NCBI RefSeq assembly: GCF_019443505.1
Contig: NZ_CP080377.1
Location: 2,418,001 to 2,482,000 of the forward strand
DNA: 64,000 nucleotides
Direction of reading: 5' to 3'
Source: Janthinobacterium sp. PAMC25594
Lineage (GTDB): Bacteria > Pseudomonadota > Gammaproteobacteria > Burkholderiales > Burkholderiaceae_D
The notes below the pieces were generated by a model, which saw nothing but the letters and a program-made list of their open reading frames with translations, had not been told where the DNA came from and searched no databases. Shown in pieces: positions 48,156-57,692 of this stretch (the first letter of the stretch is position 1; the number at the start of each line of letters is the position of its first letter). The position numbers and the translations under genes are program-made.

Positions 48156-48974
48156 TCAGCCTTTGACGGCGCCCTGGGTCAAGCCTTCGATGAGGCGCTT
48201 CGAGGCGACAAAAAACATCAGCAGCAGCGGCAGCACGGCGATCGCGGCGCCCGTCATCAGCGCGCCCCACTCCGTGTTGTTCGGCGCCTGCATGCTGCGC
48301 AGGGCCAGCGGGATCGTGTAGTTCTCGACCGAGCGCATGACGACCAGCGGCGTGATGAAATTGTTCCACGAGTTGATGAAGGTGATCAGGCCCAGGGTAC
48401 CCATGGCGGGACCGATCAGCGGCAGCACGACTCTCCAGTAGATGGCGAATTCACCGCAGCCGTCGATGCGCGCCGCCTCGATCAAGTCCCTCGGAATGGC
48501 CGTGCCGATGTACTGGCGCATGAGGAAAATACCCAGCGCGCCGGCCGCTCCCGGCACGTACAGGGCGCGCGGCTGGTCCAGCCATCCGAGGAAATCCATC
48601 AGCATGAAGGTCGGGATCATGTTCATGAAGGACGGGATGATCATCGACGCCATCACCAGGGTAAACAAGGGCCGCTTGAAGCGGAATTCGTACATGGCGA
48701 ACGCATAGCCGCCCAGCGAGCAAAAGAACAAGGTCAGGGCCGTGGTCATCAGGGCCACGTACAGGCTGATGCCGATATTGCGCCAGAACGGCAGGCGCTC
48801 CTGCAGCAATTCCAGGTTGTGCAGCAGGGCCGTGCCGAACCAGCGCGGCGGCGGCAGGCTGTAGATCTCGGCGCTCGTGTGCGTGGCGAAGACGAACATG
48901 AAGTAGAACGGCGCGACCATGATCAGGGCGCCGATGGCCACCATGGCATAGGCCGTCCAGCGGGTAGTTTTCAT
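48156..48974 (-). CDS. Sugar ABC transporter permease (MalG-like)
   Basis: 272-aa inner-membrane subunit with six predicted TM segments, the first at about 8-28 (YAMVAIGALIMVAPFYFMFVF). The EAA coupling loop reads EAARIDGCGEFAIYWRVVLP. Its start overlaps the end of the upstream permease by 4 bp, as is usual for MalF/MalG pairs. It forms the translocation pore with that permease, the UgpC-type ATPase and the upstream binding protein. Confidence 0.94.
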   Translation of the reverse strand: MKTTRWTAYAMVAIGALIMVAPFYFMFVFATHTSAEIYSLPPPRWFGTALLHNLELLQERLPFWRNIGISLYVALMTTALTLFFCSLGGYAFAMYEFRFKRPLFTLVMASMIIPSFMNMIPTFMLMDFLGWLDQPRALYVPGAAGALGIFLMRQYIGTAIPRDLIEAARIDGCGEFAIYWRVVLPLIGPAMGTLGLITFINSWNNFITPLVVMRSVENYTIPLALRSMQAPNNTEWGALMTGAAIAVLPLLLMFFVASKRLIEGLTQGAVKG

Positions 48975-49954
48975 TTTGCCTCCCTACGCTCGTTGCGGCT
49001 GAAGATGCGGTTGTTCACCCAGGTGGTGCTGGCGATGATGAGGAACAGCAGCCAGGAAATGGCCGATGCCGTGCCGAAGTCACCCGAGGAAAACGCCGTC
49101 TTGTAGACAAAGATGGCCGTCGTCATCACCGACTGGCTCACGCCGCTCGATTCGGCCACCAGCACGAACGGTTCCTCGAACAGCTGCAGATTACCCATGA
49201 TGGTGAGTGTCACGGCCAGATAGATCATGGGGCGCAGCTGCGGCAGGGTGATGTACCAGAATTGCTGGCGTTTCGAGGCGCCGTCGATGGTGGCCGCTTC
49301 ATATAAATCCTTGGGGATGACCTGCAGCGCGGACAGGTACAGCACCAGATTCCAGCCCAGGTAGCGCCAGAAAATCACGAAGGCGACGGCCGGCTTGATG
49401 AACAGCGAGCTGCCCAGCCAGTCGATCGATTCGGCGGGGAACAAGCCGCCCACCAGCGGCAGGCTGGCGCACCATTGGAGCAGCACATTGATCTGGCCAT
49501 AGTCGCGCGAGAACAGGGTGTTGAAAACCATGGCGATGGCCACGCTGGAGGTGATGAACGGTAAAAAGTAAATGCCGATCACCAGGTTGCGCGAGCGCTT
49601 GAAGCTGTTGTGGATGAAGGCCGCCAGCGGAATGGCCACCAGGTGCTGCGGCACGCCCGAGGCCAGCGCCAGCCAGACGGTATTGCCCAGCGAGCGCAAA
49701 AACCAAGGGTCGCTCAAGGCATACTTGTAGTTGTCCAGCCCCACCCACTGCATGGCTTCCACGCCGCTGGCCGCTTCCCACTGGTTGAACGACAAATAGA
49801 TGGAAAACAGCAGCGGGAACAGGCTGAAGACGGCGAACAGGATGAAGAAGGGGCTGATGAAAATATACGGCGCCCACTGTTTCATGTTGTAGCGTTTTTT
49901 GGCGGGCCGCGCCGGGATGGACCCGGTTTCGGCGCATTGCATGGTCGTATTCAT
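48971..49954 (-). CDS. Sugar ABC transporter permease (MalF-like)
   Basis: 327 aa, six or more TM segments beginning YIFISPFFILFAVFSLFPLLFSIYLSF after an N-terminal cytosolic extension of about 27 residues. EAA loop EAATIDGASKRQQFWYITLPQLRP. Follows the binding-protein gene by 8 bp. Function is sugar import; substrate likely a beta-glucoside because the next enzyme gene is GH1. Confidence 0.94.
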   Translation of the reverse strand: MNTTMQCAETGSIPARPAKKRYNMKQWAPYIFISPFFILFAVFSLFPLLFSIYLSFNQWEAASGVEAMQWVGLDNYKYALSDPWFLRSLGNTVWLALASGVPQHLVAIPLAAFIHNSFKRSRNLVIGIYFLPFITSSVAIAMVFNTLFSRDYGQINVLLQWCASLPLVGGLFPAESIDWLGSSLFIKPAVAFVIFWRYLGWNLVLYLSALQVIPKDLYEAATIDGASKRQQFWYITLPQLRPMIYLAVTLTIMGNLQLFEEPFVLVAESSGVSQSVMTTAIFVYKTAFSSGDFGTASAISWLLFLIIASTTWVNNRIFSRNERREAK

Positions 49955-49962
49955 GCCGCTTC

Positions 49963-51252
49963 CTAGCGCCGCGCGCGGTGGGTGATCAGGGCCTTGGCGT
50001 CGGCCAGCGCCGTCTTGATATCCTTGTTTTGCGCCAGCACGCTTTCCAGTTCCATGTTGACGATGTCGCGCGCCACGGCGTCGAACTTGTCGACGCGGAT
50101 GACGGGGATTTTCGCCGCCGTGTCGCGCGCCAGCAGGCGCGTCTTCTGGCCGCCGAAGTACGCTTGCGGCTCGTCCATCATCGGGTCCGCATACGCCGCC
50201 GTCAATGCAGGGAAGGCGCCGATCTCTTTCAGCGAGTGCAGCTGGATATCCTTGTTCACGGTCATGAACTTGATGAATTCCCAGGCCTGGGTTTTATTCG
50301 CGGCCTTTTTCGGGATGCCGTAGAAGGAGCCGCCGTACGACGCCAGCGCGCCGGCCGGCAGGTTCGCCGCGCGCCACTGGCCGGAGGAAGCCGGCGCCAG
50401 CCACTTGGCCAGGTGGCCGCTGAGCCAGGAACCCATCATCTGGCTGGCCACCTTGTCGCGTTTAAAACCTTCGGCCCACTCACCCGTCCAGGCCACGGTG
50501 CGCGCGTCGATGCCAGCGATCCTGGCCGCCTTGGCCAGTTCGAACGCCTTGACGAAGCGGGGCGAGTCGACCAGCACCTGCCCCTTGTCGCCAAAGTAAA
50601 TGCCTTCGCCATCTTTCAAATTGGCGCGGATAACGATGTCGGCCAGGTCGCTGGCGCCGGCCAGCAGATAGGTGCCCGTTGCCGCCTTGAGCTTCTTGCC
50701 GGCGGCGATGTAGGACTCCCACGAAGCCGTCAGATCGCTTTCCTTGATGCCCGCCTTGTCCATCAAGTCCTTGCGGTAAAACAGGGTGCCCGGCCCCAGA
50801 TCGGCCGGCATGGCGCCCAGGGTGCCGCGCGAACTGGTGGCCTGGACGAAGGTGAACGGCACGAACCGGGCGCGGTACTGCCCTGCCCCGTAAGGTGGCT
50901 GCAACAAGTCTTCCATGCCCTTCGATTCGGCGAAGCTGCCCACATAGCGGAAGTCGATGGCCATCACGTCGGGCAGGCGCGCGCCGGCCGCCAGCGCCGT
51001 CGTCATCGAGTTATGGTGGTCGTCGATCTGCAGGCTGACCAGCTTGACCTTTACTTGCGGATACAGCTTTTCCCACAGGGGCAAGGCCGTCTTGACGGCG
51101 CGGTCCAAGTCGGGGAACGAGGCGACAGTGATGGTCGCCGGGGCCAGCGCCGGCAGGACGGCGGCCGGCGGGACGGCGGCGGGCGCGGCGGCCACGCCAG
51201 CGGCCAGGGTCAGCGCGGCCAGGGGGGCGGCGCCAAGGATGCTTGACTTCAT
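49963..51252 (-). CDS. Sugar ABC transporter substrate-binding protein
   Basis: 429-aa periplasmic family-1 extracellular solute-binding protein. GGAG precedes the ATG. The signal peptide (MKSSILGAAPLAALTLAAGVAAAP) is followed by an Ala/Pro-rich stretch. The mature protein has TITVASFPDLDRAVKTALPLWEKLYP, LPDVMAIDFRYVGSFAESKGMEDL and GTLFYRKDLMDKAGI, typical of the family. No lipobox Cys. First gene of the operon, with two LacI-type operators in its promoter region. Confidence 0.93.
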   Translation of the reverse strand: MKSSILGAAPLAALTLAAGVAAAPAAVPPAAVLPALAPATITVASFPDLDRAVKTALPLWEKLYPQVKVKLVSLQIDDHHNSMTTALAAGARLPDVMAIDFRYVGSFAESKGMEDLLQPPYGAGQYRARFVPFTFVQATSSRGTLGAMPADLGPGTLFYRKDLMDKAGIKESDLTASWESYIAAGKKLKAATGTYLLAGASDLADIVIRANLKDGEGIYFGDKGQVLVDSPRFVKAFELAKAARIAGIDARTVAWTGEWAEGFKRDKVASQMMGSWLSGHLAKWLAPASSGQWRAANLPAGALASYGGSFYGIPKKAANKTQAWEFIKFMTVNKDIQLHSLKEIGAFPALTAAYADPMMDEPQAYFGGQKTRLLARDTAAKIPVIRVDKFDAVARDIVNMELESVLAQNKDIKTALADAKALITHRARR

Positions 51253-51285
51253 TATTCATCTCCGTTTATTGAGCGTCTTCTATCT

Positions 51286-51299
51286 TGAAAACGTTTTCA
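51286..51299. promoter_or_regulatory. LacI-type operator 1
   Basis: Perfect palindrome TGAAAACGTTTTCA with the central CG of LacI-family sites, 34 bp upstream of the binding-protein ATG. Confidence 0.85.
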
Positions 51300-51452
51300 C
51301 AACATGTGTCCATTTAACACCGCAAAGAAAATCAAGTCAACCGAAAAAGTTGTCATTTTTATTGAGGGCAGCATGGCAAGCTGCACGCCGTGGCGCGGGT
51401 TCTCCTATGAAAAAGTGCAAAAATTCGTCATTTGAGCCGTCGTTGTTTTTTG

Positions 51453-51466
51453 TGAAAACGTTTTCA
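51453..51466. promoter_or_regulatory. LacI-type operator 2
   Basis: Second identical TGAAAACGTTTTCA, in the middle of the divergent promoter region; centre-to-centre distance to operator 1 is 167 bp, so repressor looping is possible. Confidence 0.85.
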
Positions 51467-51510
51467 AGCGCCGACCCACGGCCCTGCCGGCATTTATGGT
51501 AATCTTTCGA

Positions 51511-51524
51511 TGAAAAGGTTTTCA
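51511..51524. promoter_or_regulatory. LacI-type operator 3 (variant)
   Basis: TGAAAAGGTTTTCA differs only in the centre (GG for CG). It lies 41 bp before the lacI-family gene start, suggesting weaker autoregulation. Confidence 0.75.
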
Positions 51525-51564
51525 GAGCACTGACAACCAGCCATCTTGATACCCAGGAATCACC

Positions 51565-52584
51565 TTGAACGATAGCGTCCACGCTGCTCCCCCCTCCACC
51601 CTGCTCGATGTGGCCCGTCAGGCCGGCGTGTCGCCCAGCACTGTCTCGCGCATCCTGAACGGCACGGCCAGGGTGTCCGACGACAAGCGCGACGCCGTGC
51701 TGGCGGCGATTGCGCACATGAAATTTGCGCCGAACCAGATGGCGCAAGGCTTGAAGAAGGGACGCTCGATGACCATCGGCATCGTGGTGCAGGATATTTC
51801 CAGCCCCTTCTTCGACGAAAGCCTGCGCGGCGTGGACGATGGATTGAAAGACACGGGCTACGCGTCCGTGATCGTCAGCGGGCACTGGAATGCGCAGGAA
51901 GAGGCCGACCGCATCCGCCTGTTGCTGGCGAGGAAGGTCGACGGCATCATCCTGCTGTCCGGGCGCATCTCGGACCAGAGCGTGCTCGATTTCTCGCAGC
52001 AACGGCCCATCGTCTCGACGGGCCGCCTGCTGGCGACGAAAAACGCCATCGGCTTCAAGCTCGACAACGAATACGGTGCCTACCTGGCCGTGCGCCACCT
52101 GGTGGAACTGGGCCACCGCCGCATCGCGTTTGTTGCCGGCCCCGCCAACAACACGGATGCGGCCGAACGGCTGACCGGCTACCAGCGCGCGCTGCGCGAA
52201 GCGGACATCGCCATCGATCCGAAGCTGATGGTGGAAGGTGATTTCCACGAGGCCAGCGGGATGCTGGCCATGAACCATTTATTTGATACGCAGCAGCAAT
52301 TCAGCGCCGTCTTCGCCGCCAACGACCTGTCCGCCTACGGCGTGCGCCTGTGTTTGTACCGCAAGGGCATCCGCGTGCCCGACGACATCTCGCTCGTCGG
52401 TTTCGATGACTTGCCCGGCTCGTCCTACACGACGCCGCCGCTGACGACCATCCACCAGCCCCTGTACGACATCGGCCGCATCGCCACGGAAGCGCTGCTG
52501 GGACTGATCAATGGCGAAGCCGTGCAGGCGGCCATTCCGCCGCTGGAACTGATCGTCAGGGAAACCACGCGGCGCATCCGGTAA
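51565..52584 (+). CDS. LacI family transcriptional regulator of the beta-glucoside operon
   Basis: 339 aa. Start is TTG with AGGA upstream. N-terminal [34 protein letters not shown], hinge helix [12 protein letters not shown], then a periplasmic-binding-protein-like effector domain ([23 protein letters not shown]...[11 protein letters not shown]...[25 protein letters not shown]). Divergent from the transporter/beta-glucosidase operon with three LacI-type operators in between. Repression relieved by an imported sugar is the standard expectation. Confidence 0.95.
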   Translation: MNDSVHAAPPSTLLDVARQAGVSPSTVSRILNGTARVSDDKRDAVLAAIAHMKFAPNQMAQGLKKGRSMTIGIVVQDISSPFFDESLRGVDDGLKDTGYASVIVSGHWNAQEEADRIRLLLARKVDGIILLSGRISDQSVLDFSQQRPIVSTGRLLATKNAIGFKLDNEYGAYLAVRHLVELGHRRIAFVAGPANNTDAAERLTGYQRALREADIAIDPKLMVEGDFHEASGMLAMNHLFDTQQQFSAVFAANDLSAYGVRLCLYRKGIRVPDDISLVGFDDLPGSSYTTPPLTTIHQPLYDIGRIATEALLGLINGEAVQAAIPPLELIVRETTRRIR

Positions 52585-52795
52585 GGCTTGCGGATGGGAA
52601 CTTTTCCACCCGATTCAAGCTAAACGAGAATCACTACGCCAACGGCATCCGCGACGCGTGTGGGAATCTGCAGCAATGGCGCATCCGCTTTACAATAGTG
52701 GCTCGTTCAGCAAGAATGCTTGGTTCAAGCACGCAAGGCTCAACCCTCCGGCCCAGGCCGGAAGACTCCGAACACTCACCATAAAGGGACATCAC

Positions 52796-53374
52796 ATGGA
52801 ACATACTCTGCCACCACTGCCGTATGAAATGGACGCTCTGGCGCCGCATATTTCGAAAGAAACCCTGGAATACCACTATGCCAAGCATCACCAGGCGTAT
52901 GTCACCAACTTGAACAACCTGATCAAGGGTACCGAGTTCGAGAACCTGTCGCTGGAAAACATCATCAAGAAATCGTCGGGCGGCATCTTCAACAATGCGG
53001 CGCAAGTATGGAACCACACCTTCTACTGGAACGGCATGAAGCCGGCCGGCGGTGGTGCTCCTACCGGTGCCGTGGCTGACGCGATCAACGCCAAATGGTC
53101 GTCGTTCGACAAGTTCAAGGAAGAATTCACCAAGTCGTGCGTGGGCAACTTCGGTTCGGGCTGGACCTGGCTGGTGCAAAAAGCCGACGGTTCCGTCGAC
53201 ATCGTCAACACCTCGAACGCCGGCTGCCCTTTGACCACCGGCGACAAGCCGCTGCTGACCTGCGACGTCTGGGAACACGCCTACTACATCGACTACCGCA
53301 ACCTGCGCGCCAAGTACGTGGAAACGTTCTGGGGCCTGGTCAACTGGGAATTCGTTGCCAAGAACTTCGCGTAA
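52796..53374 (+). CDS. sodB: Fe superoxide dismutase
   Basis: 192-aa cytosolic Fe-SOD. Start at [13 protein letters not shown] after AAAGGGA; the longer frame upstream is not part of the protein. Metal ligands: His in LEYHYAKHH, His in [11 protein letters not shown], Asp and His in [11 protein letters not shown]. Fe-type signature residues [20 protein letters not shown]. No signal peptide. The following terminator indicates a monocistronic unit. Confidence 0.97.
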   Translation: MEHTLPPLPYEMDALAPHISKETLEYHYAKHHQAYVTNLNNLIKGTEFENLSLENIIKKSSGGIFNNAAQVWNHTFYWNGMKPAGGGAPTGAVADAINAKWSSFDKFKEEFTKSCVGNFGSGWTWLVQKADGSVDIVNTSNAGCPLTTGDKPLLTCDVWEHAYYIDYRNLRAKYVETFWGLVNWEFVAKNFA

Positions 53375-53431
53375 GCGGTTCCTGACAACGTAAACCGGAC
53401 ACGCCTGCGCCGCAGTGACGTGTCCTGGAAG

Positions 53432-53463
53432 AAAGCCTGCGCTTGCGAGCGTGGGCTTTTTTT
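53432..53463 (+). terminator. Intrinsic terminator of sodB
   Basis: Stem AAGCCTGCGCT against AGCGTGGGCTT (11 bp, two wobble pairs) with loop TGCG, then T7. It lies about 60 bp past the stop; a second stem (GGACACG/CGTGTCC) lies just before it. Confidence 0.85.
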
Positions 53464-53602
53464 ATGTCTCCGCAGAAAGTACATGCGGGCAGCACACACT
53501 GGTCAGACGAACAAGATCCGCATGCGCGATGTTATAAGATACGCAAGCGCACTCCCGTGCTTGCCGGCCAGCCTCGCCGCCATCCCTTGCTGAAAGAAAA
53601 CA

Positions 53603-53974
53603 ATGAAAAAAATCATGCTTGCCCTGCTCGTCCTTGCCTCCGGTTCCGCCTTCGCCAACTCGGCCTGCGACACGCCGCGCAACGACTTCGACGGCCTGTA
53701 TTGCCTGAACAAGGTGTACCAGGAAGCGGACAAGGAACTCAACGCCAACTACAAAAAACTGAGCTCCCAGCTCGATGCCGGCGGCAAGCAAAAGCTGAAA
53801 TCGGGCCAGCTGGCGTGGATCAGCAACCGTAACCAGAATTGCTCCAAACGCGAAGCATCGGACTTCTATGTCAACCTCGATTGCGCCACCCGGACCACCA
53901 TCGAACGCGCGCAATTCCTGCAAGACCGCGTGCGCGAATGCGTGAGTGGCGGCTGCCAGAACAGCAAACTGTGA
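53603..53974 (+). CDS. LprI/DUF1311 family periplasmic protein
   Basis: 123 aa with signal peptide ending GSAFA. The mature domain has the LprI-type pattern: CDTPRNDFDGLYCLNKVYQEADKELNANYKKL, then QLAWISNRNQNCSKREASDFYVNLDCATRTTIERAQFL, with cysteines likely in two or three disulphides. Family members include lysozyme inhibitors; actual activity here is not shown. Stand-alone gene between sodB and the Kdo hydroxylase gene. Confidence 0.85.
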   Translation: MKKIMLALLVLASGSAFANSACDTPRNDFDGLYCLNKVYQEADKELNANYKKLSSQLDAGGKQKLKSGQLAWISNRNQNCSKREASDFYVNLDCATRTTIERAQFLQDRVRECVSGGCQNSKL

Positions 53975-54053
53975 TGTAAGTCTGCGCCAGCGCAAACGCA
54001 AGCGGGCGGCAAGCGCCCATACTGACCGCTCCGATTTCTTTCCCGTTTGCGCC

Positions 54054-54929
54054 ATGAGCAAACTCATCGACATTCCCCTGCGCCACTGGGACGCCAGCGG
54101 CAGCGCGGCGCAGCAGGCGGCGGCGCTGCGGGCACTCGAAGACGGGCAAATCGTGCTGCTGCCCGCCCTGGGCTTTCCCCTGCGACAGGACGAGCATGCC
54201 CTGCTCGACGGCGCTGTGGGTAGCGCCAGCAGCGCCAAGAACATCAGCTGGGAAGCGGCGCGTGGCGTGCGCGGCCACGGCGATGCCTGCGATGCGTCCC
54301 TGCTGGCCGCGCTGATGCAGCGCTATGCGGGGCACACGCAGCGCTTGCTGGCCGGCTTGCTGCCTGGCTATGCTCCCCATCTGCAGCAAGGCAAGGGCAG
54401 CTTTCGCCCCGTGGAAATCGCCGGCCGGGCGACCTCCTGGCGCAAGGACGATACGCGCCTGCATGTCGACAGCTTTCCCTCCGCACCCACGCAAGGCCGG
54501 TGCATCCTGCGCGTCTTCACCAACATCCACCCGCGCGACGCTCCCCGCGTGTGGAAACTGGGCGCGCCATTCGAGCAGGTGGCGCGGCATTTCTTACCCG
54601 TCGCGAAGCGTCCGCAACCCGTGCTGGCGGCGCTGCTGCAATGGCTGCGCATCACGAAGTCGCGGCGCACGGCCTACGATCACTACATGCTGCAGCTGCA
54701 CGACGCCATGAAGGCCGATCTCGATTACCAGGCGCAGGTGGAGCAGCAAACGCATGCGTTCGCGCCGGGCCAGACATGGATCGTCTTCAGCGACGCGGTA
54801 TCGCACGCGGCCCTGCGGGGACAGCATGCGCTGGAGCAAACCTGGCTGCTGCCCGTGCGCGCCATGGCCGCGCCCTACAAGTCGCCGCTGGCCATCCTCG
54901 AGCGCCAGTTGCAACGTCCGCTGGCCTAG
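54054..54929 (+). CDS. Kdo hydroxylase (KdoO family)
   Basis: 291-aa Fe(II)/2-oxoglutarate-dependent oxygenase family that hydroxylates Kdo in the LPS inner core to the Ko sugar, typical of Burkholderia and Yersinia. Start at MSKLIDIPLRHWD. Family features: KNISWEAARGVRGH, GRATSWRKDDTRLHVDSFPSAPTQGRCILRVFTNIHP (HxD metal ligands) and IVFSDAVSHAALRGQHALEQTWLLP (second His). It converges with the CYTH-CHAD gene with 7 bp between stops. Confidence 0.92.
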   Translation: MSKLIDIPLRHWDASGSAAQQAAALRALEDGQIVLLPALGFPLRQDEHALLDGAVGSASSAKNISWEAARGVRGHGDACDASLLAALMQRYAGHTQRLLAGLLPGYAPHLQQGKGSFRPVEIAGRATSWRKDDTRLHVDSFPSAPTQGRCILRVFTNIHPRDAPRVWKLGAPFEQVARHFLPVAKRPQPVLAALLQWLRITKSRRTAYDHYMLQLHDAMKADLDYQAQVEQQTHAFAPGQTWIVFSDAVSHAALRGQHALEQTWLLPVRAMAAPYKSPLAILERQLQRPLA

Positions 54930-54936
54930 ACCAGGC

Positions 54937-56526
54937 TCAGGCCGGCAAGCGGGCCGCCTTGAAGCGCCGCCAGGCCTTGTGCATGCGGCCATCGCTGCCT
55001 TCCGCCTGCGCGCGCGCCGCCAGATAGCCGCGGATGAAGGCCGCGTGCAGCCGCAGCCCGTCCTGGGCGGACTGATCAGCCTGGTCGGCCTGGCCAGTCT
55101 GAACTTCGGGCAATTGCAGCAGCAGCCGGTCGGCCACCTGCACATCGTTGAGCCAGCCCAGTTCATCCTGCAACGCCGACAGCCGCCCCACATACGGCTT
55201 CACGGCCCCGCCCGCAAACAGCGAGGCAAAAAATTCCGTCGCATACCGCGTCTTCTTGGCGGCGATGCGCACCTGGTGGCGCTGCTGCGGCGTGGCATGC
55301 AGCAGGCGCTTGCCGCGCTTCATCAGGCGGCGCTGGTCCTTGCGCAGGGTAGCACGGGCAAACGGCGACACGCGCGCGTCCAGGCGCCGTAATTGGCGCA
55401 TGGAGCAACCGTCGCGCCAGGCGCGCGCCTGCAGCCAGCGCTGCACACCCAGCATGCAAGCCGTGTAGCGCGCCGAGGTAACGGCCTGGGCCGCTTGTTG
55501 GTGCTTGAGGCGCGCCTGCGCGTGCGCCGCCTCGGCCAGCGCCGCCGCATCGGCCTGCGCCTCGCCATCGAGCCGCGCCAGGGTATTGCCAGCGAGCACA
55601 TCCCAGTCGCGCGCCTCGCCCAGCGCGCCGCCCAGCCAGTCGAGTTCGCCCTTCAGGGCATCCGGCAGCGCCAGCAGGGACTTGAACATGCCCAGCGCCG
55701 AGCGCAGACGGCGCAGTCCCACGCGCATCTGGTGCACGCTTTCCACATCCTCGCCGGCCGCCACGCCATCCTGGTTGCCGCTGACCTGTTCCAGGCAATT
55801 GCCGGTGATGGCCAGGAACACCTGCTCCACCGACATCGCCGCGTCCAGCGCCAGCGGCTGCGCCTTGACCGCCTGCAGAGGCTGCGACGCCGCGAGACGG
55901 TAACCGCGTTCCGCCTTGCTCATGTGGCCCAGCTGCAGCGGCACTTCCTGCAGCAGCGCCAGCGCCACGTCGAACAGGCTGGAGGCTTGCCCCTGCTTCA
56001 ACTCCAGTTCGATCTCGCTGACGGGCACGCTGCGTATGGCACCATCGGCACCGTCCGCACCGCTTTCAATGACACCCTGGTCCAGCACGCATTCGATCTG
56101 GTCGCCCTGTGGCGTGCGCAGCTGCCATACGGTGCGCTCGATGCGCGTGGTAAACACGGGCTGCAAGGCGTCGCGGACAGTGTCCTGGCGCAGCAGCGCG
56201 CGGATCGGCTGCTTGCGGCCGATGGCCGAGTCGAGCGCGGCGAGATCCGGCCGCGGCCCCGGCACGTCGCCCTCCCATTCGTGGCGGCTGTGCAAGCCGC
56301 CGTTGACGCTGCCGCCCGCCTTCAGGGTTTGCACCCAGTGTCCGTCCACCTGGCGCACGCGCAAGCCGGCATGGTGGCGGCATAGCTGTAAATCGGGCGT
56401 ATCGACATAGATATCGTGCATCTGCAGCACCTGCACCTCACCTTGCGCAGTCTGCGCCAGCAGCGGGTGGGCGCGCAGACGAAGGGCGTCTTGCGGCGCC
56501 AGCAGCAATTTCAATTCGATTTCCAT
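54937..56526 (-). CDS. CYTH-CHAD domain inorganic triphosphatase-like protein
   Basis: 529 aa. Start at MEIELKLLL with AAGGAG upstream. N-terminal CYTH domain (about 1-210) with signature EIELK, DIYVDTPDLQLCRHHAGLRVRQ, TLKAGG, IECVLDQGVIE and SEIELELKQG. C-terminal CHAD domain (about 230-520) with SVHQMRVGLRRLRSALGMFK and HQVRIAAKKTRYATEFF. CYTH enzymes hydrolyse PPP-containing substrates (ygiF-like), while CHAD binds polyphosphate. Divergent from the aldo/keto reductase gene. Confidence 0.92.
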   Translation of the reverse strand: MEIELKLLLAPQDALRLRAHPLLAQTAQGEVQVLQMHDIYVDTPDLQLCRHHAGLRVRQVDGHWVQTLKAGGSVNGGLHSRHEWEGDVPGPRPDLAALDSAIGRKQPIRALLRQDTVRDALQPVFTTRIERTVWQLRTPQGDQIECVLDQGVIESGADGADGAIRSVPVSEIELELKQGQASSLFDVALALLQEVPLQLGHMSKAERGYRLAASQPLQAVKAQPLALDAAMSVEQVFLAITGNCLEQVSGNQDGVAAGEDVESVHQMRVGLRRLRSALGMFKSLLALPDALKGELDWLGGALGEARDWDVLAGNTLARLDGEAQADAAALAEAAHAQARLKHQQAAQAVTSARYTACMLGVQRWLQARAWRDGCSMRQLRRLDARVSPFARATLRKDQRRLMKRGKRLLHATPQQRHQVRIAAKKTRYATEFFASLFAGGAVKPYVGRLSALQDELGWLNDVQVADRLLLQLPEVQTGQADQADQSAQDGLRLHAAFIRGYLAARAQAEGSDGRMHKAWRRFKAARLPA

Positions 56527-56646
56527 GACCGCTCCTTGCGAGATTCCTGAACGCCCATTGTAAGGCGCGTCCCGCCGCGCGCAAGGCGCACGCACGCACA
56601 CCTTGATTTTGCGCCAAAATAGGCGATTCATTGACAAGGAGATGCC

Positions 56647-57687
56647 ATGACCTACCACGCCGCCGAGAACCGCTACGACAGCATGCCATACCGCACATGC
56701 GGGCGCAGCGGGTTGAAACTGCCGCTGCTGTCGCTGGGCCTCTGGCACAACTTTGGCGACAGCAACAATCTGGCGTCGCAGCGCGACATGCTGCGCACCG
56801 CGTTTGACCTGGGCATCACGCATTTCGACCTGGCGAATAACTACGGCCCGCCGTATGGCAGCGCGGAAAGCAATTTCGGCAAATTGCTGCGCGACGATTT
56901 TTTACCGTACCGCGATGAACTGATCATTTCCACCAAGGCGGGCTGGGACATGTGGCCCGGTCCGTACGGCCAGGGCGGCGGCTCGCGCAAATACGTGCTG
57001 GCCAGCCTGGACCAGAGCTTGCGGCGCCTGGGCCTCGATTACGTCGACATCTTTTACTCGCACCGCTACGACGCCGACACGCCGCTGGAAGAAACCATGG
57101 GCGCGCTGGCCACCGCCGTGCAGCAGGGCAAGGCCCTGTACGTGGGCCTGTCGTCGTATTCGCCGCAAAAGACGGCCGAGGCGGCCGCCCTGCTGAAAGA
57201 GTGGAAAGTGCCGTGTCTGATCCACCAGCCGGCCTACAATATGCTCAACCGCTGGATCGAGGAAGACGGCTTGCTCGATACCCTGCAAGAGCAAGGCATG
57301 GGCTGCATCACGTTCACGGCGCTGGCGCAGGGTTTACTCAGCGACAAATACCTGGACGGCGTGCCGCAGGATGCGCGCGTCAACCGCCCCGGCGGCGGCT
57401 CGCTGTTGCAAAAACACCTGAGCGCGGAAAACCTGGCCCGCGTACGCGCGCTGAACCAGATCGCCGCGCAGCGGGGGCAAACGCTGGCGCAAATGGCGCT
57501 GGCCTGGGTGCTGCGCGATGCAAGAGTCACCTCGACCCTGATCGGCGCGAGCAGCAGCGCGCAAATCCGCGAAAACGTGGCCGCGCTGCAGCAGTTGTCG
57601 TTCACTTCCGACGAGCTGGCCGCCATCGACGTACAGGCGCGCGAAGGCCATATCAATCTGTGGGAAGGCCCGTCGCGGGCCGTGTAA
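56647..57687 (+). CDS. Aldo/keto reductase, YghZ-type (L-glyceraldehyde 3-phosphate reductase)
   Basis: 346-aa NADPH-dependent reductase with GGAG before the ATG. N-terminal YRTCGRSGLKLPLLSLGLWHNFGD, ITHFDLANNYG with catalytic Asp and Tyr, STKAGWDMWPGPYGQGGGSRKYVLASL, catalytic His in IFYSHRYDADTPLEETM, and ARVTSTLIGASSSAQIREN at the C-terminus. The GPYGQGGGSRKY motif marks the YghZ/MgrA group, which detoxifies methylglyoxal and L-glyceraldehyde 3-phosphate. It converges with the DUF2244 gene. Confidence 0.94.
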   Translation: MTYHAAENRYDSMPYRTCGRSGLKLPLLSLGLWHNFGDSNNLASQRDMLRTAFDLGITHFDLANNYGPPYGSAESNFGKLLRDDFLPYRDELIISTKAGWDMWPGPYGQGGGSRKYVLASLDQSLRRLGLDYVDIFYSHRYDADTPLEETMGALATAVQQGKALYVGLSSYSPQKTAEAAALLKEWKVPCLIHQPAYNMLNRWIEEDGLLDTLQEQGMGCITFTALAQGLLSDKYLDGVPQDARVNRPGGGSLLQKHLSAENLARVRALNQIAAQRGQTLAQMALAWVLRDARVTSTLIGASSSAQIRENVAALQQLSFTSDELAAIDVQAREGHINLWEGPSRAV

Positions 57688-57692
57688 GGCGT

